Below, in pieces: positions 16,451 to 27,061 of a stretch of DNA of 64,000 nucleotides (position 1 is the first letter of the stretch; each line of letters begins with the position of its first letter). The translations under genes and the position numbers were made by a program. Under the pieces are notes generated by a model, which was not told where the DNA came from, searched no databases, and saw nothing but the letters and a program-made list of their open reading frames with translations. This stretch comes from Methylophaga sp. 42_25_T18 (lineage in GTDB: Bacteria; Pseudomonadota; Gammaproteobacteria; Nitrosococcales; Methylophagaceae), in the NCBI GenBank assembly GCA_002163085.1, contig MAAJ01000001.1, positions 124,001 through 188,000 on the forward strand, written 5' to 3'.

Positions 16451-17398
16451 ATGAGTCGAAAAATCGGCATCGTGATGGATCCTATTACAGCAATCACCAT
16501 CAAAAAAGACAGCAGCTTTGCCATGTTATTAGCGGCACAAACCAAGGGCTGGTCTTTGTTTTATATGGAACAGCAAGATTTGTTTCTACATAAAGGTACC
16601 GTCTCAGCTGAGATGCGTGCTTTAACGGTCGAAGAAAATGATGACAACTGGTTTGAACTCGGCGAGACGCAAACGTTGGCTTTAACCGAGTTAGATGCCA
16701 TCTTAATGCGTAAAGATCCGCCGTTTGATATGGAATACATCTACAGCACCTACTTGCTCGAACAAGCGCAAGCAGCAGGTGTATTGGTGGTTAACCACCC
16801 TCAGAGTCTGCGTGATGCTAATGAAAAGCTCTATACCGCATGGTTCCCTCAATGTTGTCCGCCAACCTTGGTGACACGCCAGAGTCATCTAATCCGTAAC
16901 TTTCAACAAGAACATGGTGACATTATTCTAAAACCGCTCGATGGCATGGGTGGCGCTTCTATTTTCAGAGTGAAGTTAGATGATCCCAATACCAGTGTGA
17001 TTATTGAAACGCTGACCGAACATGGTAAAAAATCGATCATGGCGCAGAAGTTTATTCCTGAAATCGTCGATGGCGATAAACGTATTTTAATGATCAACGG
17101 TGAACCTGTGCCTTATGCCTTGGCGCGCATTCCAGCTAAAGGTGAAACTCGCGGTAATTTGGCCGCTGGCGGCACGGCTAAGGGCCAACCATTAACCGAA
17201 CATGACCGTTGGATCTGTGAACAAGTGGGCCCGACTCTGCGTGAAAAAGGCTTACTGTTTGTAGGCCTTGATGTGATTGGCAATTATCTGACTGAAATCA
17301 ATGTCACTAGCCCCACGTGTATACGCGAACTCGACAATCAATTTAACCTTAATATCGCTGGCGATTTAATGGACAGCATAGAACAACAATTATCATGA
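16451..17398 (+). CDS. gshB: Glutathione synthetase
   Basis: 315 residues; ATP-dependent joining of gamma-glutamylcysteine and glycine in the cytoplasm. Prokaryotic-type GshB: KIGIVMDPI at the start, MRKDPPFDMEYIY, NHPQSLRDANEKL, ATP-grasp loop KPLDGMGGASIFR (about residue 160) and EINVTSPTCIRE near the C-terminus. The length matches E. coli GshB (316). Glutathione supports the glutathione-dependent detoxification of methylglyoxal through gloB at the right end of the window. It shares ATGA overlap with apbE. Confidence 0.96.
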   Translation: MSRKIGIVMDPITAITIKKDSSFAMLLAAQTKGWSLFYMEQQDLFLHKGTVSAEMRALTVEENDDNWFELGETQTLALTELDAILMRKDPPFDMEYIYSTYLLEQAQAAGVLVVNHPQSLRDANEKLYTAWFPQCCPPTLVTRQSHLIRNFQQEHGDIILKPLDGMGGASIFRVKLDDPNTSVIIETLTEHGKKSIMAQKFIPEIVDGDKRILMINGEPVPYALARIPAKGETRGNLAAGGTAKGQPLTEHDRWICEQVGPTLREKGLLFVGLDVIGNYLTEINVTSPTCIRELDNQFNLNIAGDLMDSIEQQLS

Positions 17399-18453
17399 TC
17401 CTATTTCGATTTTTTATCTTATTCACCATTCTCTTTTTGTCGGCATGCGGTGATGATGATCGTGCTCGCCAAGCTAAGTTTTATGCCTTTGGCACTGAAA
17501 TCGATGTCAGCCTGTATGGCGTTAATAATGAAACTGCAGCAAATACGGTTGAAGCATTAGAACAGTCTTTCTCCCATGCCAATGATACTTGGCATGCTTG
17601 GCAGCCCAGCACGCTGACAGATATCAACAACGCGATCCAAAATGGCGAGAGCATCACCATCAATTCGGATGTTGAAGCCGTGATCAATCAAGCTCAAACC
17701 TTGGCGACCAACAGTCAACATCTGTTTAACCCTGCCGCAGGTAAATTATTTGAACTCTGGGGCTACCATGCAGATAACTGGTTTGAATCTCGCCCGCCCC
17801 CAAACGAAGAAGCGATTAATAACTGGCTGAACCTCATTCCAACCATGGATGATATTTCCATCAATAATGGCGAACTAAGCAGTGCTAATACCAAAGTTAA
17901 ACTAGGCTTTGGTGGCTTTGCCAAAGGTTATGCTGTGGATACAGCCATTGCAGCCTTACAGCAGCAAGGCATACAAAATGCCATCATTAACATTGGTGGC
18001 GATCTGCGAGCAATTGGTTCGCATGGCGAACGTCCCTGGGTGATCGGTATACGCCATCCTCGTAAAAAAGGTATGTTAGCGTCTATCGCCCTCAATAATG
18101 ATGAAAGTGTATTTAGTTCTGGGGATTATGAGCGATTCTTTGAATATGAAGGTGTTCGTTACCCACATATTCTTGATCCAAGAACAGGCTTCCCTGCTAA
18201 AGATGCTACTTCTGTAACGGTATTACATACTAACGCCGCTGAAGCTGATGCTGCGGCTACCGCCTTATTTGTTGCGGGCAAGGACTGGCCTCAGGTTGCC
18301 GCGACGATGGGCATAGAGCATGTTATGCTGGCACGGCCTGATGGCCAGATAGAACTCAGCCCTAAAATGAAAGAACGCGTGCGTTTGATTGATAATAATC
18401 AAACACCTATTATTCGTGAAATCATAAAAATAACAGAGCCGATATTACCGTAA
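17395..18453 (+). CDS. apbE: FAD:protein FMN transferase, lipoprotein
   Basis: 352 residues. Transfers FMN from FAD to a threonine of periplasmic flavoproteins such as Nqr or Rnf subunits. A lipoprotein signal peptide ends in FLSAC (Cys19), so it is probably membrane-anchored in the periplasm. Family motifs: FNPAAGKLFELWGYH, GFGGFAKGYAVD, INIGGDLRAIG and ILDPRTGFPA, with the Mg-binding AAEADAAATALFV late. The ATG overlaps the gshB stop by 4 nt, and the stop overlaps the next ATG (TAATG). No target flavoprotein gene is nearby. Confidence 0.94.
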   Translation: MILFRFFILFTILFLSACGDDDRARQAKFYAFGTEIDVSLYGVNNETAANTVEALEQSFSHANDTWHAWQPSTLTDINNAIQNGESITINSDVEAVINQAQTLATNSQHLFNPAAGKLFELWGYHADNWFESRPPPNEEAINNWLNLIPTMDDISINNGELSSANTKVKLGFGGFAKGYAVDTAIAALQQQGIQNAIINIGGDLRAIGSHGERPWVIGIRHPRKKGMLASIALNNDESVFSSGDYERFFEYEGVRYPHILDPRTGFPAKDATSVTVLHTNAAEADAAATALFVAGKDWPQVAATMGIEHVMLARPDGQIELSPKMKERVRLIDNNQTPIIREIIKITEPILP

Positions 18454-19445
18454 TGTTGGGAAGCACCACCGCCGTTGATCGGCTTATTTTTACTTTACTA
18501 TTTTCGGTCATCATTCATCTGGTGGTGGTATTAGGTGTGAGTTTTACTGCGACTTCACCACCAACCAATCAACCCTTATCCAACCTTGAAATCACTCTAG
18601 TAAAACAACAAACCGAACTAGAACCTGAACAAGCTGACTTCCTTGCTCAAGCCAATAACGAAGGGGGCGGTGAAACCGATGAAAAATCACCAGAACCAAC
18701 ACCCGAAGCCCCAGTACCTGAAGCGATAGAACCGACTACTGCTGAACTAACTCCGCCGCCACAAGACGCTGTTCCTGAACTAACACCGGTACCCGAACCT
18801 TTACCCATTCCAGAACTACCTGTTACTGAGCCTGAAGTGATAGAAGTCGCTGAAGCGCAACCGATAGAACCTGTATCACCAGATAAAGTCATCACCCAAG
18901 CCGAAGCAGAACGCAAGGTTGAAGTCGCAGAGAAAATTGAAGACCAGCCTAAAGAAGTTGCAGAAATCATTCCCCTAACTAAACCTAAAATCTCGGCGCG
19001 AGATTTAATCTTTCAAGCAAGAAATGAAATTAATCGTCTAGAACAAAAGTTAAACACTACAACCAAGGCCTTAAGTAAACGCCCTAGAAAACGACCACTT
19101 TCTAGTCGAACAAAAGAATACGCCGCAGCGGCCTATCATGAATCTTGGCGTAGAAAAGTAGAACGCATCGGCAACCTTAATTACCCACAAGAAGCGAAAC
19201 GCCAACGTATCAACGGCAGCTTAATGTTATCGGTAGATATCAACCCTGATGGCAGTGTGCCCCCAGATGGCATCGTTATTTCTCGCTCATCGGGTCACAA
19301 AGTGCTTGATAATGCCGCGGTGAAAATTGTTCGCCTTGCCGCCCCCTATGCCGCCATTCCAGAAAATGTATTGCAGGGTTACGACATGATCACCATCATT
19401 CGTACTTGGAAGTTTGAAACTGATCGTGGTTTATTATCGCGTTAA
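18453..19445 (+). CDS. TonB family energy transducer
   Basis: 330 residues. One N-terminal transmembrane segment (about 13-33, LLFSVIIHLVVVLGVSF, with the His typical of TonB proteins) is followed by a long Pro/Glu-rich periplasmic stretch (about 60-185), a helical part, and a C-terminal TonB domain (about 228-330) with YPQEAKRQRINGSLMLSVDI and VLDNAAVKIV. TonB couples the proton motive force to outer-membrane receptors. The gene starts within the apbE stop. No exbB, exbD or receptor gene is adjacent, so it is either a second TonB or shares ExbBD encoded elsewhere. Confidence 0.85.
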   Translation: MLGSTTAVDRLIFTLLFSVIIHLVVVLGVSFTATSPPTNQPLSNLEITLVKQQTELEPEQADFLAQANNEGGGETDEKSPEPTPEAPVPEAIEPTTAELTPPPQDAVPELTPVPEPLPIPELPVTEPEVIEVAEAQPIEPVSPDKVITQAEAERKVEVAEKIEDQPKEVAEIIPLTKPKISARDLIFQARNEINRLEQKLNTTTKALSKRPRKRPLSSRTKEYAAAAYHESWRRKVERIGNLNYPQEAKRQRINGSLMLSVDINPDGSVPPDGIVISRSSGHKVLDNAAVKIVRLAAPYAAIPENVLQGYDMITIIRTWKFETDRGLLSR

Positions 19446-19486
19446 AAGAGTTCGAATAGCCTGACTGGCAGCTTAGTGCTGTGAGT

Positions 19487-19496
19487 TCAACCGGTC
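19487..19496 (+). repeat. 10-bp direct repeat flanking the lipoprotein patch (other copy 20243-20252)
   Basis: TCAACCGGTC occurs at 19487-19496 and again at 20243-20252, either side of the lipoprotein gene. The right copy is followed by GACGCAAC and the IS30-like fragment. The repeats could be remnants of element ends or target duplications, or chance. An outer AAGCCG/CGGCTT stem lies between at 19548-19575, a weak terminator candidate. Confidence 0.35.
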
Positions 19497-19595
19497 ATTC
19501 GTTGTTGTTACTTTCTATGACTAGTTCATCTATCTAACGTTATTAATAAGCCGTGCCGCTTTTTGGCCTCGGCTTGATTTGTTTGTTATTCGCTA

Positions 19596-20168
19596 CTATT
19601 CATCAAGCACTGAGAATCTAGCCCAATCACTACCGTATCCGACAAATGGAATAAGAAGTATTATCCCGCCAGCAAACCCATGACTATTAACGACTAAGTG
19701 TTTTTCAGAACGATATATGGTTATTGAACCTAAGCCTACAGCTGCTACATTATCACCACTAATATCCCCGTCGTCCTGAATAGTTAATACACCCTCAATA
19801 CATTTTGTTTTTCTCATAGTCCAACTCCTATTCCCGCTTATCCCATAACCTCTCGTTGAAACGGTGAGATATTCATTTTCAGTTAGTTTTAATTCAACAG
19901 TCTTAGCAGCAAAAAGGTCTGCAAGGAACCTCCTCTCTTCTTTAGGGTTCTTTTTCTTCAACTTTGGTTCAAGCCATGTAGCTAGATAAACCTTATTGCC
20001 ATTTGGTTTAGTACCCGCATTTGAATATTTTCCGGATATATTGTTACACCCTGATGCTTCCACATTAGACTGGATTTCTCCCCATGACTCAGGGGGGGAT
20101 TCGATGTGTACACAACCTGTTAAAGGAAAAACAAAACTAATTGCTGTTACTACATTTTTGAAACTCAC
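19596..20168 (-). CDS. Lipoprotein of unknown function
   Basis: 190 residues if the GTG at 20168 is the start. This choice is supported by AAAAGGATTTAAA before it and a lipoprotein signal peptide ending PLTGC (Cys19). A longer in-frame start at 20246 would give an N-terminus without a signal. The mature part has two further cysteines (around EASGCNN and RKTKC) and a glycine-rich hydrophobic stretch near the C-terminus (FAGGIILLIPFVGYG). I recognise no family. Codon use (more AGA, GGA, ATA) looks different from the neighbours, and the gene sits between a 10-bp direct repeat and beside an IS30-like fragment, so horizontal acquisition is possible. No operon partners. Confidence 0.6.
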   Translation of the reverse strand: MSFKNVVTAISFVFPLTGCVHIESPPESWGEIQSNVEASGCNNISGKYSNAGTKPNGNKVYLATWLEPKLKKKNPKEERRFLADLFAAKTVELKLTENEYLTVSTRGYGISGNRSWTMRKTKCIEGVLTIQDDGDISGDNVAAVGLGSITIYRSEKHLVVNSHGFAGGIILLIPFVGYGSDWARFSVLDE

Positions 20169-20297
20169 TTTAAATCCTTTTATTTTTCGATAATGCTCAT
20201 ATCTTGTATGAGATCTGTCAATGTCCGCTTTGGGTGGTGGCCTCAACCGGTCGACGCAACACTATAATCTTACTATCAAAAAGATGGAGTGTTGGAG

Positions 20298-20387
20298 ATG
20301 GGTTATCGGACTCGAATAAACTATACCGCAGAACAAAAAGCTGAGATTTATGCTCAAGTCACTGAACTTTCAGTGATCAATCGATAA
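20298..20387 (+). pseudogene. Truncated start of an IS30-family transposase
   Basis: An ATG at 20298 with TTGGAG just before it encodes MGYRTRINYTAEQKAEI, resembling from memory the N-terminus of IS30-family transposases (pattern MxYRTRIhYTexQKA). The similarity stops after about 17 residues and the frame closes at 20387, inside the 3' end of the CYTH gene. The upstream stretch from 20243 (TCAACCGGTCGACGCAAC) may be the element's terminal repeat. This reads as an IS end left after deletion. Confidence is limited by the very short match. Confidence 0.5.
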
Positions 20388-20980
20388 CCTCGATGTGCTT
20401 TACTTTCATCGTGATACTGAACAGGTAATAACTTCACCAATTCATCCGCTAGAAGCTTTAAGCTCTCAATCGAACCGCTTTTTAATTCCAATTCTATTTC
20501 GTGGATAGGTTTAGCTGAAGTATCAGTCCGCACTTCACCACGATCATAAGCTAACTCAAGCTGGGTTTTATCATCCAGCTCCAGCTGTATAGTTTGACGT
20601 TCAAAATCAGTGGTAAAAACGGGCTGTAGATTCGGCCAGATTTCAGCATCATCGATCATCTCGGCCAGCGGTGTTTGTTTTAATTGTTTTAGATCAAACT
20701 TATCTGAACCTATTTCATGTTCCCACTCTTCACGCTGATGCAAACCGTCTTGCACTTTGCCAGTACATTTCACTGTTTGCAGCCACTGATTACCCACTTG
20801 GCGTAAGCGTAAACCCACACCGTTATTAATCAAATAAAGATCGGGCGTGTCAAAATAGGTACTCACTAATTGTTGAGTTACCGGTTCAGATTGCCAATAC
20901 GGTTTTAACCACTCAATTGCTGCTAAATCAATAATATTGTCATTAACGACTTGAAGTTTGATCTCTTGCTCTAGAATCAT
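20354..20980 (-). CDS. CYTH-domain inorganic triphosphatase
   Basis: 208 residues forming a triphosphate tunnel metalloenzyme of the ygiF/CYTH class, likely hydrolysing inorganic triphosphate in the cytoplasm. The ExExK signature is EQEIK at residues 3-7; further strands carry [23 protein letters not shown] and EIELELKSG. There is no C-terminal CHAD domain, so it is the short form. The ATG overlaps the uvrA stop (ATGA). The last codons lie in sequence shared with the IS30-like remnant, so the extreme C-terminus (ESSVT) may have been replaced by the insertion. Confidence 0.85.
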   Translation of the reverse strand: MILEQEIKLQVVNDNIIDLAAIEWLKPYWQSEPVTQQLVSTYFDTPDLYLINNGVGLRLRQVGNQWLQTVKCTGKVQDGLHQREEWEHEIGSDKFDLKQLKQTPLAEMIDDAEIWPNLQPVFTTDFERQTIQLELDDKTQLELAYDRGEVRTDTSAKPIHEIELELKSGSIESLKLLADELVKLLPVQYHDESKAHRGYRLITESSVT

Positions 20981-23799
20981 CGTTGTAACAAGGGGGCAAG
21001 ATAATGACCAGTATATGATTTCTCATTCTTTGCCACATCTTCCGGTGTGCCCGTCGCCACAATCATACCGCCACCAGAACCGCCTTCGGGGCCCATATCA
21101 ATGACCCAATCCGCTGTTTTAATGACATCTAGGTTATGTTCGATAACGACGATGGTATTACCGCGATCACGCAAGCGATGTAATACTTTTAACAACTGCT
21201 CGATATCAAAGAAATGCAAGCCTGTCGTTGGCTCATCCAGAATATATAAAGTTTTACCGGTATCACGTTTCGATAATTCTTTGGCCAATTTCACTCGCTG
21301 CGCTTCACCACCCGACAAGGTGGTCGCATTTTGACCCAGTGTTATGTAGGTCAAACCTACATCCATCAAGGTATCTAACTTCTTCGCGATGACTGGAATA
21401 TTGGTAAAAAACTGACTAGCATCTTCAATCGTCATGGCCAGTACTTCCGTAATGGTTTTGCCTTTAAAGCGAATATCTAAAGTTTCACGGTTATATCGCT
21501 TGCCCTTACATACATCACAAGGCACATAAATATCGGGTAAGAAGTGCATTTCAACCTTAATTAGGCCATCCCCCTGACAGGCTTCACAACGGCCACCTTT
21601 GACGTTAAAACTAAAACGTCCTGGGCCATAACCACGCGCCCGTGCCTCTGGCGTGCCGGAAAACAATTCACGAATGGGAGTAAATAAACCGGTATAGGTG
21701 GCAGGGTTTGATCGTGGCGTACGACCTATCGGACTTTGGTTAATCGCCACCACTTTGTCCATTTGATCCAAGCCTAATACTTCTTTATGCGCTGCTGGCT
21801 CATCAGAAGCACCATTTAAGAATTTTGACGTTACCTTCAATAAGGTGTCATTAATTAAGGTTGATTTACCCGAGCCTGACACACCGGTAATGCAGGTCAT
21901 TAACCCAACCGGAATATCGACATCGACATCTTGAAGGTTATTACCACAGGCTCCGCGAAGGCCTAATACGCGACCAGCATGAAAGCTTTCACGTTGTGTC
22001 GGCACTTCAATTTTTCGCTTACCCGACAGGTATTGACCGGTAAGTGATCGCTCACTGTCCATAATATCTTGTGGTGTACCTTGCGCCACAATCTCACCGC
22101 CGTGCACACCCGCACCCGGGCCAATATCCAATACATAATCCGCTGCACGAATCGCATCTTCATCATGCTCTACCACAATCACGCTATTACCCATATCACG
22201 TAAGCGCGTAAGTGTAGCTAACAGGCGCTCATTATCGCGCTGGTGCAAGCCAATTGACGGTTCATCCAAGATGTACATCACGCCAACCAATCCTGCACCA
22301 ATTTGACTGGCCAAACGAATTCGTTGCGCTTCACCACCCGATAAGGTATCAGCACTGCGAGCTAGGGTCAGATAATCCAAACCGACATTAACCAAAAAGG
22401 TAAGTCGATCGCCTATTTCAGAAACAATTTTTGAGGCAATCTCGCCGCGTTTACCCGGCAACGTTAGCGTCTCAAAAAAGTCTCTTACTTCGCCTACCGG
22501 CATGCTGGTCACTTCCGGTAAGGTTGTTTGATCAATAAATACATGGCGGGCAGATTCCGTTAGCCGTGCACCACCACAATCCGGACACGCACGCACGGCA
22601 TGAAACTTCGCTAACTCATCACGCACACTGTTAGATTCAGTTTCAAGATAACGACGCTGCATATTGGGGATCACACCCTCAAAGTTATGGCTGCGTATTA
22701 CCGATTTACCGCGATCGCTGACATAACTAAAATCGATTTTAACGCGACCACTACCGTATAACACTACCTGCCTAACCTTCTCCGATAGCTCTTCAAACGG
22801 GGTATCTAAGTCAAAGTCATAATGCTTGGACAAGGATGACATTAACTGGAAGTAATAGGCATTCCGTCGGTCCCAGCCCCGAATTGCACCTGCCGATAAA
22901 CTCATTTCTGGATGGGCCACCACACGAGCGGGATCAACAAACTGTTTTATCCCCAGACCATCACAGGTGCCACAGGCACCGGCGGGGTTATTAAACGAAA
23001 ATAGTCGCGGTTCAAGTTCTGCTATCGAATAACCACAGCTAGGACATGAAAATTTGGCCGAAAATAAGGTTTCATTAGCCGCATTATCCATATCAACAAC
23101 ACGAGCAATGCCATCCGCCAAGTTTAAAGCGGTTTCAAATGACTCGGCCAAGCGTTGTTGTAGATCGGCTCGTACTTTAAAGCGATCCACCACCGCTTCT
23201 ATGGTATGTTTTTTTCGCAGTTCTAATTCAGGCGGGTTATCTAATTCGATCACCTCGCCATTCACCCGCGCGCGTACAAAACCTTGGGCGCGTAAGTTTT
23301 CCAGAATATCTTTATGCTCACCCTTGCGATCTTGCACCACCGGCGCCAACAACATCATGCGCTGGCCTTCCGGCATCGCCATGACTAAATCCACCATTTG
23401 ACTGACTGTTTGAGCCGCTAGTGCTTGCTCATGCGTTGGGCATCGCGGTTCACCTGCACGTGCAAATAACAATCTTAAATAATCATAAATTTCAGTAATG
23501 GTGCCCACGGTCGAACGTGGATTATGGGAAGTGGATTTTTGTTCAATCGAAATGGCTGGCGACAACCCCTCGATATGATCCACATCCGGCTTTTCCATTA
23601 TCGACAAAAATTGGCGCGCATAAGCTGATAAGGACTCAACATAACGGCGTTGGCCTTCGGCATATAAAGTATCAAAAGCCAGCGAAGACTTGCCTGAACC
23701 AGACAAACCAGTGATCACGATTAATGCATCTCTAGGCAAATCCAAATCGAAATTTTTAAGATTATGGGTACGTGCCCCACGAATACTTATGCTTTTCAT
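20977..23799 (-). CDS. uvrA: UvrABC excinuclease subunit A
   Basis: 940 residues from the ATG at 23799, where the family N-terminus ([17 protein letters not shown]) begins; a start at 23856 would add 19 unrelated residues. UvrA is the damage-sensing ABC ATPase of nucleotide excision repair. Two Walker A loops (GLSGSGKSS near residue 31, GVSGSGKST in the second half), two LSGGEAQR signatures, and zinc modules (CPSCGYS...CGTCDG and CEACQGDG...CDVCKG) are intact. It is divergent from the yajR-like gene with only 55 bp between, and ssb follows there, the usual uvrA/ssb neighbourhood. I see no CTG-N10-CAG LexA box in the 55 bp. Confidence 0.97.
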   Translation of the reverse strand: MKSISIRGARTHNLKNFDLDLPRDALIVITGLSGSGKSSLAFDTLYAEGQRRYVESLSAYARQFLSIMEKPDVDHIEGLSPAISIEQKSTSHNPRSTVGTITEIYDYLRLLFARAGEPRCPTHEQALAAQTVSQMVDLVMAMPEGQRMMLLAPVVQDRKGEHKDILENLRAQGFVRARVNGEVIELDNPPELELRKKHTIEAVVDRFKVRADLQQRLAESFETALNLADGIARVVDMDNAANETLFSAKFSCPSCGYSIAELEPRLFSFNNPAGACGTCDGLGIKQFVDPARVVAHPEMSLSAGAIRGWDRRNAYYFQLMSSLSKHYDFDLDTPFEELSEKVRQVVLYGSGRVKIDFSYVSDRGKSVIRSHNFEGVIPNMQRRYLETESNSVRDELAKFHAVRACPDCGGARLTESARHVFIDQTTLPEVTSMPVGEVRDFFETLTLPGKRGEIASKIVSEIGDRLTFLVNVGLDYLTLARSADTLSGGEAQRIRLASQIGAGLVGVMYILDEPSIGLHQRDNERLLATLTRLRDMGNSVIVVEHDEDAIRAADYVLDIGPGAGVHGGEIVAQGTPQDIMDSERSLTGQYLSGKRKIEVPTQRESFHAGRVLGLRGACGNNLQDVDVDIPVGLMTCITGVSGSGKSTLINDTLLKVTSKFLNGASDEPAAHKEVLGLDQMDKVVAINQSPIGRTPRSNPATYTGLFTPIRELFSGTPEARARGYGPGRFSFNVKGGRCEACQGDGLIKVEMHFLPDIYVPCDVCKGKRYNRETLDIRFKGKTITEVLAMTIEDASQFFTNIPVIAKKLDTLMDVGLTYITLGQNATTLSGGEAQRVKLAKELSKRDTGKTLYILDEPTTGLHFFDIEQLLKVLHRLRDRGNTIVVIEHNLDVIKTADWVIDMGPEGGSGGGMIVATGTPEDVAKNEKSYTGHYLAPLLQR

Positions 23800-23854
23800 C
23801 CAGCGTGTGTTCCGTTGAAGAATCAAACAGATCAATATACTCTTACCCATCATC

Positions 23855-25243
23855 ATGACGCAAAAACAACATCACACCTCTTCAATGACCTCGCTGGAAA
23901 AGCGCAGTATTGCTGGCTTGTCTGCAATCTTCGGATTACGCATGCTGGGCTTATTTATGATTTTGCCGGTATTTTCTTTAGCCGCAGATCAATACTCTGG
24001 CGCCACCCCATTGCTAATTGGTTTGGCAATTGGCGCTTATGGTCTTACCCAAGCTTTATTACAAATTCCATTTGGCATGTTATCGGACCGTATCGGCCGC
24101 AAACGTGTCATTACTATGGGCTTGATTTTGTTTGCCGCTGGCAGTGTTGTTGCCGCAACTGCAGACTCGATCTATATGGTTATTGCCGGTCGTTTATTAC
24201 AAGGTAGCGGTGCGATTGCGGCCGCTATTATGGCCTTAACCGCTGATCTGACTCGTGATGAACACCGCACCAAAGCTATGGCCAGCATCGGCATTAGCAT
24301 TGGACTGTCATTTTCGATTGCCTTAGCCTCCGGCGCAGCACTAGAACACTGGATAGGTTTATCTGGCATCTTCTGGGCCACCGCAGTGTTATCCCTTGTT
24401 GGTATCGCTGTTTTACATCTGTGGATCCCCACACCCACGCGCTGTGTTAATCATCGAGACATTGAACCTGTCCCGCAACAATTCAAAAAAGTATTAAAAA
24501 ATCCAGACATTATGCGCATGGTGTTCAGCATTATGATTTTGCATTGCCTTCTGACCACCAGCTTTTTTGCATTACCGATTGCCTTACAAGACTATGCCGG
24601 TTTAGCCAGAAATCAACATTCGCTCGCCTATGTGCCTATTTTGATTCTGGCCTTTATTAGCATGGTGCCGTTTATCTTAATTGCTGAAAAACGCCGAAAA
24701 ATGAAACCGGTGTTTTTAGGTGCCATTGCTGTATTGGCAATATCTCAATTAGGCTGGGCGATGCTGCCAACGTCACTGGTCGCCGTATTAGTCAGCTTGT
24801 GGTTATTTTTTACCGCTTTTAATATCTTGGAAGCCAGTTTGCCATCATTGATGTCTAAACTCAGTCCCTTAGAAAATAAAGGCACCGCGATGGGCATCTA
24901 TTCCACTGCCCAATTTGTTGGCGCCTTTCTTGGTGGCACCTTGGGCGGCCTGATGTACACACAGTTTGAACTCAGTGGTGTCTTTATCACCGGTGTGGTG
25001 CTCACCCTAATATGGCTAATTGTTGTCATGCCGATGCGACCACCCAGACATTTAACCAATCGTATTATTCATGTCGACAATCTTTCACTGGAAAATGCGG
25101 ATAATATTGCGCAACAAATCAATGCGATCGAAGGTGTGGTTGAAACTATTGTGGTGGTCGAAGAGCAAGTAGCCTATGTAAAATTCGCCCCTGAGTTAAT
25201 TAACGCAGAAGCTCTGGATGCATTTAGTCCGCAGTCGTCGTAG
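23855..25243 (+). CDS. MFS transporter with C-terminal YAM domain (YajR-like)
   Basis: 462 residues. Twelve predicted transmembrane helices with the MFS motif A after helix 2 ([13 protein letters not shown]) and the RxxQGxGA pattern [12 protein letters not shown]. Residues about 395-455 form a small soluble domain ([32 protein letters not shown]) resembling the ferredoxin-like YAM domain of YajR. Substrate unknown; drug:H+ antiport is the usual guess. Divergent from uvrA and 46 nt upstream of ssb, an arrangement common in gammaproteobacteria. Confidence 0.85.
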   Translation: MTQKQHHTSSMTSLEKRSIAGLSAIFGLRMLGLFMILPVFSLAADQYSGATPLLIGLAIGAYGLTQALLQIPFGMLSDRIGRKRVITMGLILFAAGSVVAATADSIYMVIAGRLLQGSGAIAAAIMALTADLTRDEHRTKAMASIGISIGLSFSIALASGAALEHWIGLSGIFWATAVLSLVGIAVLHLWIPTPTRCVNHRDIEPVPQQFKKVLKNPDIMRMVFSIMILHCLLTTSFFALPIALQDYAGLARNQHSLAYVPILILAFISMVPFILIAEKRRKMKPVFLGAIAVLAISQLGWAMLPTSLVAVLVSLWLFFTAFNILEASLPSLMSKLSPLENKGTAMGIYSTAQFVGAFLGGTLGGLMYTQFELSGVFITGVVLTLIWLIVVMPMRPPRHLTNRIIHVDNLSLENADNIAQQINAIEGVVETIVVVEEQVAYVKFAPELINAEALDAFSPQSS

Positions 25244-25289
25244 AATAACCAACTCAAATTTAAAGTTATCCGAATATTAGGAGCACACC

Positions 25290-25769
25290 ATGTCTGTAAA
25301 CAAAGTCATACTCGTAGGAAGACTGGGCGCAGAGCCTGAAAGTCGCGCATTTCCTAATGGTGGCTCTATCTGTAATTTACGCCTTGCGACATCAGAAAGC
25401 TGGAAAGATAAACAATCAGGTGAACGTAAAGAACGCACTGAATGGCACCGTGTTGTATTGCGTAACCGCCTAGGTGAAGTCGCACAGCAATACCTACACA
25501 AAGGTTCACAAGTCTATATCGAAGGTCGCATCCAAACACGTAAGTGGCAAGATCAAAACGGCCAAGATCGTTACTCAACCGAAATCATTGGTAATGAAAT
25601 GACGATGCTAGACAGCCGTGGTGCTGGCGGTGATGCACCTGCATACAATCAACCGGCAGCAGCACCTCAAGCAGCGGCCACGCCACAACCAGCGTCGCCA
25701 TCAGCGGGCCCTGAGTATGGTGCACCATCTGGCGGTTCTGACTACTATGATGATGATATTCCGTTCTAG
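25290..25769 (+). CDS. ssb: Single-stranded DNA-binding protein
   Basis: 159 residues. OB fold in residues 1-110 ([58 protein letters not shown]), a Pro/Ala/Gln-rich linker, and the acidic C-terminal protein-interaction tail DDDIPF. AGGAG lies 8 nt before the ATG. The gene is followed at once by a strong terminator. Confidence 0.97.
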   Translation: MSVNKVILVGRLGAEPESRAFPNGGSICNLRLATSESWKDKQSGERKERTEWHRVVLRNRLGEVAQQYLHKGSQVYIEGRIQTRKWQDQNGQDRYSTEIIGNEMTMLDSRGAGGDAPAYNQPAAAPQAAATPQPASPSAGPEYGAPSGGSDYYDDDIPF

Positions 25770-25793
25770 AAACTTTCTAGATACAAACACATC

Positions 25794-25830
25794 AAAGAGA
25801 GGCCGCATTTATGTGGCCTCTTTTCGTTTT
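25794..25830 (+). terminator. Rho-independent terminator of ssb
   Basis: 11-bp stem (25798-25808 with 25811-25821, one G-T pair), two-base loop and a following T-rich tail TTTTCGTTTT. Confidence 0.88.
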
Positions 25831-25855
25831 ACTCGATGGAACTAGATAACTCATT

Positions 25856-27061
25856 TTGAATATCGAAAAAAACTCAACGCCTTCCCGCATCGGTTTTATT
25901 GCGGTCATGTCATTACTGTCGATGATAGGCCCGTTTGCGATCGATACTTATCTGCCTGCTTTTCCTGCCATTGAGGCTGACTATGGCATTTCTAGAGCCT
26001 TATTATCGCAAAGCCTAGGCGCTTATTTGTTCGCCTTTGCTATTGCTACCTTATTTTGGGGCCCGATCACCGATCGCTTTGGCCGCAAAAAAGTCATCCT
26101 CAGTGGCATGTTCTTTTATCTATTGGCCTCCTTAGGCTGTGCTTTAGCTCAGAACCACGACCAGTTTTTATTATTCCGAGTCATTCAAGGTGCGGCGGCG
26201 AGTGGTGGTTTAGTGGCAGGACGGGCAATGGTACGAGATGTATTCGAGGCTCGCGAAGCGCGCCAAGTCATGTCGTATGTAATGATCTTTTTTGCTATTG
26301 CGCCTGCGATCGCTCCCATGATTGGTGCGGAATTACATGAAACGTTTGGCTGGCGCAGTATTTTCTATTTCCTGACCGTATTTGGTCTTGTCACCACGCT
26401 ACTTGCGATGCTCGTCACTAAAGAAACATTAATGGTTGAACACCGCCAATCATTGCATCCAATACGAGTCGCTAAGGTATATCTTGATGCCTTTAAACAC
26501 GGTCGTTTTCAAGCGATTATATTTGCTTGTGGCGCCAGTTTTGGTGCTTTATTTCTATTTATTGCCGGCTCCCCCAGTATCATTTTTGATTTTCTAGCCT
26601 TAAGTACCGATGACTTCTGGCAACTATTTGTGCCGATGGTATTAGGTTTAATGGCAGGCTCATTCATTTCAGCTAAATTCTGTTCGCATCAGCCTGCTGA
26701 AACAATGGTTTCTATCGCCTTGACGATCATGCTTACCTCCGCGGTGATACACGTATTGCTGGCCACTTTTTTAGACACAGCACTAATCAATATCGTCATA
26801 CCCATGATGGCTTATGCCTTTGGTATAGGCATCGCTATTCCGGCATTCACGGTTATGGCCTTAGACTGCTTTCCACAAAATCGAGGCACGGCCGCGGCAT
26901 TGCAGAGTTTTATGCAAATGATGGCGAATGCGATTGTGGCCAGCTTGGTTGTACCGATGGTTAACCATAGCCTTATTGCCTTCACCCTTGCTCAACTGGG
27001 CTTTATTACTGTTGCCGTATTGTTATGGCTGAAAGTGGTCAGAACGCCTTTCAATCGCTAA
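25856..27061 (+). CDS. Bcr/CflA family drug efflux MFS transporter
   Basis: 401 residues with about 12 transmembrane helices. The N-terminal MSLLSMIGPFAIDTYLPAFP is the Bcr/CflA hallmark, with motif A as PITDRFGRKKVIL and RVIQGAAASGG. It probably exports drugs or small metabolites in exchange for protons. The start is a TTG at 25856 giving the family-length N-terminus; the nearest purine-rich stretch (GATGGAA) is somewhat far, so the exact start is uncertain. It overlaps the convergent gene at 27058 by 4 nt. Confidence 0.87.
   Translation: MNIEKNSTPSRIGFIAVMSLLSMIGPFAIDTYLPAFPAIEADYGISRALLSQSLGAYLFAFAIATLFWGPITDRFGRKKVILSGMFFYLLASLGCALAQNHDQFLLFRVIQGAAASGGLVAGRAMVRDVFEAREARQVMSYVMIFFAIAPAIAPMIGAELHETFGWRSIFYFLTVFGLVTTLLAMLVTKETLMVEHRQSLHPIRVAKVYLDAFKHGRFQAIIFACGASFGALFLFIAGSPSIIFDFLALSTDDFWQLFVPMVLGLMAGSFISAKFCSHQPAETMVSIALTIMLTSAVIHVLLATFLDTALINIVIPMMAYAFGIGIAIPAFTVMALDCFPQNRGTAAALQSFMQMMANAIVASLVVPMVNHSLIAFTLAQLGFITVAVLLWLKVVRTPFNR

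Noticed and set aside
18647..18970. 107-codon Gly/Ser-rich open frame on the minus strand
   Set aside because: It is the reverse-strand shadow of the Pro/Glu-rich linker of the TonB-family protein; no ribosome site or family match.
23800..23854. LexA (SOS) box between uvrA and the yajR-like gene
   Set aside because: No CTG-N10-CAG pattern occurs in the 55 bp, nor in the 46 bp before ssb.
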